Assembly (NCBI GenBank): GCA_026706325.1
Contig: JAPOYZ010000378.1
Coordinates: 1-12,756 of the forward strand
From: Candidatus Aminicenantota bacterium
GTDB taxonomy: Bacteria; Acidobacteriota; UBA6911; RPQK01; JAJDTT01
Reading direction: 5' to 3'
Length of the DNA: 12,756 bases
The notes beneath the pieces were generated by a model. That model had not been told where the DNA came from and ran no database searches. It saw only the letters and a program-made list of their open reading frames with translations. This document shows, one piece after another, positions 7,366-12,756 of the stretch (its first letter is position 1; each line of letters starts with the position of its first letter). The position numbers were made by a program, and so were the translations under genes.

Positions 7366-8316
7366 CTAACCCAAGAGCTGGAGCGCCCGGAGCTGGTCGA
7401 TGGTCTCCTGGGAAATGAACTTGTCGTACGTCTTCAACGTCTTCGTGGGCGGCGTCCGCTTTCTCATCTCGTCCCAGCACATGGGAGAAACGAAGATCAG
7501 GTCCGCATCACGGACGATCTTCTCGATGAGGTCCTCCCTGGAAATGGGGGCGATCCAGAATTTCATCTCGGTCGACGGGTGGTAAATATTCATGAATACG
7601 TCCCAGGAAGCATGCAGGGTGTCTTCATCCCGGACCACGATGGCCACGTTCTCGTCGCGGGCCGCACTCAAGACCTCACGATAGATCTCGTGGCTGGGCT
7701 TGATCTCCACCAGCTTCTTGCCGAAACGGCGGGACAGTTCCCTGACCTCCTCCAGGTGATAGCTGGTGGTCAGAAGGAACTCGCTGCCGCTGAGGAGCGC
7801 CCGGGCGGTATCGCTTTCGACGTCGCCCAAGGAAACGCTCCGGGCCCGCACCCCCTGCATGCGCAGCTCCAGCTCCCGGGAGAAAACGTACGCTTCCTCT
7901 TCGTGGTCGACGACAGCCAGACGCAACCGCCTCAGATCGGTCCCGTTCCAGTAGGCATCCAGCAGGCCGCTGAACTTGTCCGGCGGGAGGCCCAGGCCTC
8001 TGGCCTTGGCGGACACCTCGCCCAGCAGCTTGAAGACCGCCTGCCGCCGCATCTGCTCATAGGAGGCCTCGCCGCTCCTTTCCTTGAGGAAGGCCCCGCT
8101 TCCCTTCACGATCTCCAGGTAGTTCTCCTCGGCCAACCTCAGATAGATCTTGCGGGTCGTCTTGTAGTTGATCCCCAGGTGATCGGAGACCTCCCGGATG
8201 GACGGGAGCCGGTCACCGGCCCGGATCTTGCCGCAATAGATGGCCGAGAGGAGCTGCCCCTTGATCTGCTCGTAGAAGCTGAGCCGAACCGATTTGTCCA
8301 GATTGAAACCGATCAT
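7366..8316 (-). CDS. GntR-family transcriptional regulator with unassigned C-terminal sensor domain
   Basis: A 316-residue protein. Residues about 10-78 form a classic GntR winged helix: SFYEQIKGQLLSAI, then GKIRAGDRLPSIREVSDHLG, then the recognition segment NYKTTRKIYLRLAEENYL and a wing ending in KGSGAFL. The remaining 230 or so residues look like an alpha/beta ligand-binding domain (RLRLAVVDHEEEAYVFS, then SEFLLTTSYHLEEV, IVVRDEDTLHAS and DADLIFVSPM). This resembles periplasmic-binding-protein-like sensors, not the FadR or UTRA types I can recognise. The ligand is unknown. I prefer ATG 8316, four bases after the serS stop, which suggests translational coupling; ATG 8358 in the same frame would overlap serS by 38 bp and adds a tail unlike the family start. 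Its position between serS and an adenosine deaminase-family gene could mean a purine-related or amino-acid signal, but that is a guess. Confidence 0.85.
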   Translation of the reverse strand: MIGFNLDKSVRLSFYEQIKGQLLSAIYCGKIRAGDRLPSIREVSDHLGINYKTTRKIYLRLAEENYLEIVKGSGAFLKERSGEASYEQMRRQAVFKLLGEVSAKARGLGLPPDKFSGLLDAYWNGTDLRRLRLAVVDHEEEAYVFSRELELRMQGVRARSVSLGDVESDTARALLSGSEFLLTTSYHLEEVRELSRRFGKKLVEIKPSHEIYREVLSAARDENVAIVVRDEDTLHASWDVFMNIYHPSTEMKFWIAPISREDLIEKIVRDADLIFVSPMCWDEMRKRTPPTKTLKTYDKFISQETIDQLRALQLLG

Positions 8317-8320
8317 CTGT

Positions 8321-9607
8321 TCAGGAACGCTCCCCGGGCGCCAAACGCTCCAGGCCATGCATGTAGGAGCGGAGCGCCTCCGGAATCCGGACGCTGCCGT
8401 CCTCCTGCTGGAAATTCTCCACCAGCGCCACCCAGGTCCGTCCGATCGCCAATCCGGACCCGTTCAAAGTGTGGACCAGACGATTTCCGGATCCCTGCGC
8501 CGGACGGAATCGAATCCTGCAGCGCCGAGCCTGAAAGTCGGTGAAGTTGCTGCAGGAGGAAATCTCCCGATACGTGTTCTGGCTGGGCACCCACACCTCC
8601 AGATCGTACGTCTTGGCGGCGCTGAAGCCCATGTCGCCGGTGGAGAGCACCACAACCCGATAGGGGATTTCCAGCGCCTTGAGCACCGCTTCGGCGTGGC
8701 CGGTCAACTGCTCCAATTGACGGGCGGAGTCTTCCGGCCGTGCGAACTTGACCAGCTCGACCTTGTTGAACTGGTGGAGGCGGATCAGCCCCCGGGTGTC
8801 CTTGCCGTAAGACCCGGCCTCGCTCCGGAAGCAGGGCGTGTATGCGGTGAGGTTGATGGGAAGATCTTTCTCTTCCAGGATCTCGCCGGCGAAGACATTG
8901 GTCAGCGGGACCTCAGCGGTGGGGACGAGGAAGTAGTCGGAGCCGGCCACCCGGAAGAGGTCCTCCTCGAACTTGGGGAGGTTGCCGGTGCCGAAGAAAC
9001 TGCGGCGATTGGCCAGGAAGGGAGGGATCACCTCCCGGTATCCGTGGCGGCGGGTGTGGAGGTCCAGCATCATGTTGATGAGCGCCCGCTCCAGCAGGGC
9101 TCCGGCGCCGGAATAGAGGCTGAAACGGGCGCCGGCGATCTTGCTGGCCCGTTCCAGGTCCAGGATGCCCAGGCGGGCTCCCAACTCGACATGGTCCCGG
9201 ACGGGAAAGGAGAATTCGGGAGGTTCGCCCACGATGCGGACGACTTCGTTGGCGGCGCTGTCCTTTCCCGAAGGCACCCCCTCGGCCGCCAGATTCGGGA
9301 TCCAGGAGAGAAACGAGTCCATCCGGGTCCGGAGGTCGGTCAGATTCTCCTCCAACTCCTTGATCCGGGCGGAGACGCGCTTCATCTCCCGGATCTGGGC
9401 ACCGGCATCGCCGCCCCGCTTGCGGCGCCTCGCGATCTCTGCGCTGGTGCGGTTGCGGACGGCCCTCAGCTCCTCCGATTCGATCCGGGCCGCCCGCTCG
9501 CGAGCGTCCAGAGACCGGAACTCCCCGGCGTCCAAGGAAAAACCGCGCTCCTTCAATCCGGCCTCGACCTGTTCCAGATTGCCCCTGATGAAGGTCCGAT
9601 CCAACAT
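8321..9607 (-). CDS. serS: Seryl-tRNA synthetase
   Basis: A 428-residue class II aminoacyl-tRNA synthetase charging tRNA-Ser (and normally tRNA-Sec) with serine. The N-terminal third (about 30-105) is the charged helical coiled-coil arm that grips the long variable arm of tRNA-Ser. The catalytic domain shows TAEVPLTN (230-237), motif 2 around FRSEAGSYGKDTRGL (from 260, with Arg261 and Glu263), LHQFNKVEL, and motif 3 NGSGLAIGR (382-390). Length is normal. I choose ATG 9607 because bacterial SerRS begins with MLD followed by an (I)RxN segment, as here (MLDRTFIRGN). A TTG at 9625 would add six residues with no family support. No good Shine-Dalgarno sequence precedes either. It heads a minus-strand block with the GntR-type regulator, the deaminase and a tRNA-Ser. 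Confidence 0.97.
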   Translation of the reverse strand: MLDRTFIRGNLEQVEAGLKERGFSLDAGEFRSLDARERAARIESEELRAVRNRTSAEIARRRKRGGDAGAQIREMKRVSARIKELEENLTDLRTRMDSFLSWIPNLAAEGVPSGKDSAANEVVRIVGEPPEFSFPVRDHVELGARLGILDLERASKIAGARFSLYSGAGALLERALINMMLDLHTRRHGYREVIPPFLANRRSFFGTGNLPKFEEDLFRVAGSDYFLVPTAEVPLTNVFAGEILEEKDLPINLTAYTPCFRSEAGSYGKDTRGLIRLHQFNKVELVKFARPEDSARQLEQLTGHAEAVLKALEIPYRVVVLSTGDMGFSAAKTYDLEVWVPSQNTYREISSCSNFTDFQARRCRIRFRPAQGSGNRLVHTLNGSGLAIGRTWVALVENFQQEDGSVRIPEALRSYMHGLERLAPGERS

Positions 9608-9721
9608 CGCGGGCCAGTATCTCAAAGAGGAGCGGAAAGAGGAATGAGGCGGGGCCGGTGAACGGGGAGGCCGGCTGAGGCGGGCCGGGCGCGGATCGTG
9701 GCAAAAGGGGGAAAGGGTTGC

Positions 9722-9727
9722 TATATT
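9722..9727 (+). promoter_or_regulatory. Possible -10 box upstream of the zinc-ribbon/purD/purE genes
   Basis: TATATT lies in a short AT-rich island (about 9718-9738) in otherwise GC-rich DNA, in the 156-bp divergent gap between serS and the zinc-ribbon gene. A weak TGGCAA at 9699-9704 is 17 bp upstream as a -35 candidate. GGAGGGG (9739-9745) follows but is 18 bp from the ATG, far for a ribosome-binding site. Confidence 0.35.
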
Positions 9728-9763
9728 CTACGGTTTTTGGAGGGGTTGCTTGCGGGCGCCACG

Positions 9764-10045
9764 ATGCCGCTTTACGAATACGCTTGCGACAGTTGCGGAG
9801 AGACCATCGAAGCGCTTCAGCGGTTCTCGGACCCGCCCCTGGAGACGTGCAATTCTTGCGGCGGAACGCTGGAGAAGCTGATCTCGGCGCCGAGTATCCA
9901 GTTCAAGGGGTCAGGCTGGTACGTCACCGACTACGCCCGCAAGGACACCGGCTCGGAGACCAAACCGGAAACCGCCAAGAAGGAACCGGCCAAAGCCGCC
10001 GCCGACAGTGCGGCTCCCAAAACTGAATCCAAGAAGGAAAGCTGA
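9764..10045 (+). CDS. FmdB-type small zinc-ribbon protein
   Basis: A 93-residue protein that begins MPLYEYACDSCG, the standard opening of the FmdB/CxxC_CxxC_SSSS zinc-ribbon family. Cys8, Cys11, Cys29 and Cys32 should hold one zinc. The ribbon ends near residue 55 (KGSGWYVTDY). From about 58 the tail is a low-complexity Lys/Ala/Glu/Pro stretch, likely disordered. The family was named from a putative regulator of the formamidase operon, but its function is largely unknown. I choose ATG 9764 on family grounds; the frame is open upstream to 9698 but that extension has no family match. It probably begins a plus-strand operon with purD, 38 bp downstream. Confidence 0.88.
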   Translation: MPLYEYACDSCGETIEALQRFSDPPLETCNSCGGTLEKLISAPSIQFKGSGWYVTDYARKDTGSETKPETAKKEPAKAAADSAAPKTESKKES

Positions 10046-10083
10046 CCCAGGCAGGATTCGAGCCTGTACGGCGCGAAACAAGA

Positions 10084-11379
10084 GTGAAGATACTAGTCGT
10101 CGGCTCTGGCGGAAGAGAACACGCGCTGGTCTGGAAGCTGGGCTTGAGCGACGAGGTCCGGGAGATTTACTGCTCCCCGGGAAACGCCGGAATCGCGGCC
10201 GCCGCCAAGACCCGGCTTCTCCCCAAGCTCTCGCTCCGGCAACTGTTGGACTTCGCCGTCGATCAAGACGTGGATCTGGCCGTCGTGGGACCGGAAGCCA
10301 GCCTGGTGGACGGCATTGGAGACCTTTTTCGCCGGTCCGGCGTGCCGCTGGTGGGTCCTTCGGCGGAGGCGGCCCGGCTGGAGGGGAGCAAGGCCTTCGC
10401 CAAGGAATTCATGGCGCGCCACCAGATCCCGACGGCCGCCTATCGGGTTTTCGACGATCCTTCCGCCGCGGAACGAGCGCTTCGGAGCGGCCTCTTCGAA
10501 TTTCCCCTGGTGCTCAAGGCCGACGGCTTGGCGGCCGGCAAGGGAGTCCTGATCTGCGCCGACCTGCAGGAGGCCGTTGCGGCCCTCGACCGGATCATGA
10601 TCGCAAGGCGATTCGGCGCCGCAGGCGACCGGCTGGTGATCGAGGAGTTTCTCCAGGGAGAGGAAGCCTCGTTCATAGTCCTGGCCGACGGCGCCGGCAA
10701 CGTGGTCCCCATGGTCCCCTCCCAGGATCACAAGCAGATCTTCGACGGGGGCCGAGGGCCCAACACCGGTGGAATGGGAGCCTATTCCATGGACGGTCTT
10801 CTGTCTCCCGATCTGCGGCGGCGGATCCTCGACCAAGTCATTCTCCCCACCGTGGACGGCATGAACCAGGAGGGCCGGCCTTTCGCCGGAATCCTCTACG
10901 CCGGATTGATGCTCACTGAGGACGGCCCCCAGGTCCTGGAATACAACGTGCGTTTCGGAGACCCTGAGGCGCAGGTGATCCTTCCTCGGCTCCGGAGCGA
11001 TCTCGCCGCACTACTGCTCCAAGCTGCCCGCGGGGACCTGGCCTCCACCCAGGCCGAGTGGACTTCAGAAGCCGCGGTCTGTGTGGTCGCCGCGGCCAAG
11101 GGGTATCCGGGGTCCTATCCCAAGGGATTGGAGATCTCGGGACTGGCGAAGACGGACCGGATGGAGAACCTGGTGGTGTTCCATGCCGGAACTTCCCGGG
11201 TGGACGGCCGGTACGTGACCAGCGGCGGGAGGGTGCTGGGCGTCACGGCGTTGGCTCCCTCTCTCGACGAGGCGGTGCGGCGCGCCTATTCGGGGTTGAA
11301 TGAGATCCACTTCGACGGCATCTATTATCGGCGAGACATTGCATACAGACGGCTTTCCCAAGCAGAAAGGAATTCGTAA
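10084..11379 (+). CDS. purD: Phosphoribosylamine-glycine ligase (GAR synthetase)
   Basis: A 431-residue ATP-grasp enzyme joining glycine to 5-phosphoribosylamine, the second step of purine synthesis. Visible landmarks are the N-terminal GSGGREHAL (7-15), VVGPEASLVDGI, the ATP-binding FPLVLKADGLAAGKGV (140-155), EEFLQGEEAS, the signature SQDHKQIFDGGRGPNTGGMG (213-232), and the metal-binding LEYNVRFGDPE with Glu286 and Asn288. Length is normal. The start is GTG 10084, giving MKILVVGSGG as in the family; the upstream ribosome-binding signal is weak. The stop TAA directly abuts the ATG of purE, so the two are very likely co-translated. Confidence 0.97.
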   Translation: MKILVVGSGGREHALVWKLGLSDEVREIYCSPGNAGIAAAAKTRLLPKLSLRQLLDFAVDQDVDLAVVGPEASLVDGIGDLFRRSGVPLVGPSAEAARLEGSKAFAKEFMARHQIPTAAYRVFDDPSAAERALRSGLFEFPLVLKADGLAAGKGVLICADLQEAVAALDRIMIARRFGAAGDRLVIEEFLQGEEASFIVLADGAGNVVPMVPSQDHKQIFDGGRGPNTGGMGAYSMDGLLSPDLRRRILDQVILPTVDGMNQEGRPFAGILYAGLMLTEDGPQVLEYNVRFGDPEAQVILPRLRSDLAALLLQAARGDLASTQAEWTSEAAVCVVAAAKGYPGSYPKGLEISGLAKTDRMENLVVFHAGTSRVDGRYVTSGGRVLGVTALAPSLDEAVRRAYSGLNEIHFDGIYYRRDIAYRRLSQAERNS

Positions 11380-11862
11380 ATGAGCACACCGAAAGTCGGC
11401 ATCCTCATGGGAAGCGTTTCCGATCTCGGGGTGATGCAGGAAGCGAGCAAGATCCTGGATGACTTCGAAGTTCCCTACGACATCCGTGTTCTCTCAGCGC
11501 ACCGGTCGCCTTCCCTGACCACGGACTTTGCCCGCGATGCGGAGGGGCGTGGGATCCAGGTCCTCATCGCAGGAGCCGGCGCCGCGGCCCATCTGGCCGG
11601 CGTCCTGGCGGCTCACACCATTTTGCCGGTGATCGGCGTCCCCATCGACTCCTCGCCGCTTAAAGGATTGGACGCCCTGCTCGCCACGGTGCAGATGCCG
11701 GGCGGCGTGCCCGTGTCCAGCATGGCCATCGGCAAGGCCGGAGCCCGTAACGCGGGCCTGGTGGCGGTCCAGATCCTGAGCCGCAGCGATACGGGACTTC
11801 AGGAAAAGCTACGCGCCTACAAGGCGGCGCAACAGAAGAAAATCGAGAGCATTCAACTCTGA
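11380..11862 (+). CDS. purE: N5-carboxyaminoimidazole ribonucleotide mutase
   Basis: A 160-residue enzyme that converts N5-CAIR to CAIR in purine synthesis. It has GSVSDL (11-16), SAHRSP with catalytic His41 and neighbouring Arg42, AGAGAAAHLAG, and TVQMPGG followed by AIGKAGARNA, as in class I bacterial PurE. ATG 11380 follows the purD stop without a gap, with AGAAAGG about nine bases upstream as a fair ribosome-binding site. Class I PurE normally works after PurK, which is not in this window; the next gene is convergent, so purK must be elsewhere or absent. Confidence 0.96.
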   Translation: MSTPKVGILMGSVSDLGVMQEASKILDDFEVPYDIRVLSAHRSPSLTTDFARDAEGRGIQVLIAGAGAAAHLAGVLAAHTILPVIGVPIDSSPLKGLDALLATVQMPGGVPVSSMAIGKAGARNAGLVAVQILSRSDTGLQEKLRAYKAAQQKKIESIQL

Positions 11863-11871
11863 CGCCGAGTC

Positions 11872-11909
11872 CCGCCCCGCTCTCCGGTTCGGCCGGACGA
11901 GGATGGCGG
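11872..11909. terminator. Possible bidirectional hairpin between purE and the PgeF gene
   Basis: In the 51-bp convergent gap, TCCGG (11883-11887) and CCGGA (11893-11897) flank a TTCGG loop. Outer arms CCGCC (11872-11876) and GGCGG (11905-11909) could extend the stem. No T-run follows on either strand, so this is a weak terminator prediction resting mainly on its location. Confidence 0.35.
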
Positions 11910-11913
11910 AGTC

Positions 11914-12684
11914 TTACGCCAGGGTTGGGAGGTTTTGCGTCGAATCGGGACGGAACCCGGCCACGGTCCACATCCTCCGCTCCGTCTGCTCCCGCCGGTA
12001 GGAATAGAACCGGTCGTTGCGGCAGGAGGTGCAGAGGCCGGAGTCCAGAATTCGCCTGACGCCCAGTCGCTCCAGTTGGAGGCGGTTGGCCCGGATCAGG
12101 TCGAGATGCTTCCCTTCGAAGATCTTCTCCGTTTCGTGCCCCCGCTCCCGGAAGGCAATCCGGACCTCCTCGCCGACCTCGTAGCAACAACTCCGGATGC
12201 AGGGGCCGAACGCGGCGCGGAGATCCCCCGGACCCGCGCCTGTCAGCCGGAGAAGGCGGGCCGCCGCCTTGGCGGTCACGCCCCGGCAGGTTCCCCGCCA
12301 GCCGGCGTGCGCCAATCCCAGGACCCGCCGCCGCGGGTCCACGATCACCACGGAGAGGCAATCCGCCGTCCGGATCGCCCCGTACCAACCGGGGGAAGTC
12401 AGAATCACGGCATCCGCCCGAGGATGTCCGGCGCCGCAGTCCGGCCTTCTTGCCTCCACGGCCAGAACCGCGTCCGCATGCTCCTGTTCCAACAGGATCA
12501 GCTTCCTGGCCGGTATCCCGAGCGCAGTCAGAAACGCCTCATCCGGCTCCGGCGGGCGGGTGGCCGAAGGAGCTTGGCTGGATCCGTCGGTTGCGCGGGT
12601 GGTGACGGCATGTACGAAACCCGGGATCGCCATCATGCCCCGGAAGACAAGGTAGGGGAAGTCGCCGGCCGTCCTCTCCACCAT
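11914..12684 (-). CDS. pgeF: Peptidoglycan editing factor PgeF / YfiH (DUF152) family protein
   Basis: About 256 residues of the DUF152 family, once annotated as multicopper polyphenol oxidase. Members bind zinc; E. coli PgeF is linked to keeping wrong amino acids out of peptidoglycan, and relatives such as human FAMIN/LACC1 act on purine nucleosides. Visible motifs are LEQEHAD (His69), TADCLSVVIVD (Cys109), GLAHAGWRG (His126), AAFGPCIRSCCYEVG and CTSCRNDRFYSYRRE near the end; His69, Cys109 and His126 are the expected metal site. I use ATG 12684, with AGG six to eight bases upstream; GTG 12687 and GTG 12681 are adjacent choices. No in-frame stop occurs between here and the window edge, so a longer N-terminus cannot be excluded. 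It converges on purE. Confidence 0.9.
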   Translation of the reverse strand: MVERTAGDFPYLVFRGMMAIPGFVHAVTTRATDGSSQAPSATRPPEPDEAFLTALGIPARKLILLEQEHADAVLAVEARRPDCGAGHPRADAVILTSPGWYGAIRTADCLSVVIVDPRRRVLGLAHAGWRGTCRGVTAKAAARLLRLTGAGPGDLRAAFGPCIRSCCYEVGEEVRIAFRERGHETEKIFEGKHLDLIRANRLQLERLGVRRILDSGLCTSCRNDRFYSYRREQTERRMWTVAGFRPDSTQNLPTLA

Positions 12685-12756
12685 CACGGCCTGCCAGGGT
12701 ACCAGTCCGTGGTGAAAGTCCCGCGAGCACCGAGACCGTTCCTGCGCCCGCCGGAC

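Noticed and set aside
9624..9643. Two AAAGAGGA copies followed by ATG on the plus strand as a small gene
   Set aside because: The frame from ATG 9644 stops after five codons; the repeats lie in the serS upstream region and are too short to interpret.
6256..9661. Long plus-strand open frames opposite add, the GntR-type gene and serS (up to 455 codons)
   Set aside because: They are antisense to genes with clear catalytic motifs, their translations are rich in Gly, Pro, Arg and Gln with no family pattern, and such frames are expected in GC-rich DNA.
9699..9722. Sigma-54 promoter (TGGCA...TTGCT) before the zinc-ribbon gene
   Set aside because: The GG and GC elements are 18 bp apart instead of the required 10.

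Overview
This 12.8 kb window is ordinary-looking, gene-dense, GC-rich bacterial chromosome. It carries ten protein genes (the first cut by the window edge) and one tRNA. Gene content, the TTG/GTG starts and the long antisense open frames fit a high-GC, non-model bacterium. A PutA without a DNA-binding N-terminus, next to serS, a FmdB-like gene and purD-purE, reminds me of Acidobacteriota or a similar environmental lineage. That placement is inference only; there is no rRNA or other strong taxonomic marker here.

Left block, plus strand (1-4671): the C-terminal two thirds of a pyridoxal-phosphate group II decarboxylase, then a 1217-residue bifunctional proline-catabolic enzyme (PutA). PutA converts proline to glutamate, and an acidic or aromatic amino-acid decarboxylase lies just upstream.

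Middle block, minus strand (9607 down to 4700): serS, a GntR-type regulator and an adenosine deaminase-family gene are closely spaced (gaps of 4 and 39 bp). They are followed 51 bp on by tRNA-Ser(UGA), a substrate of the synthetase encoded at the head of the block. Beyond the tRNA 3' end is an orphan AAA+ ATPase with a DUF4143-type C-terminus, convergent with putA. Its start region carries four copies of a 16-bp motif at an exact 22-bp period, the last copy containing the start codon. This is the most unusual structure in the window.

Right block, plus strand (9764-11862): a small FmdB-type zinc-ribbon protein, purD and purE (the last two abutting as TAA-ATG). A PgeF/YfiH (DUF152) gene converges on purE and runs toward the right edge. 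Purine metabolism is a recurring theme (purD, purE, add family, and PgeF, whose relatives act on purine nucleosides).

I found no CRISPR array, insertion sequence, phage genes or clear multi-gene defence system. The repeat array at the ATPase start and the regulator of unknown ligand are the best candidates for something undescribed.
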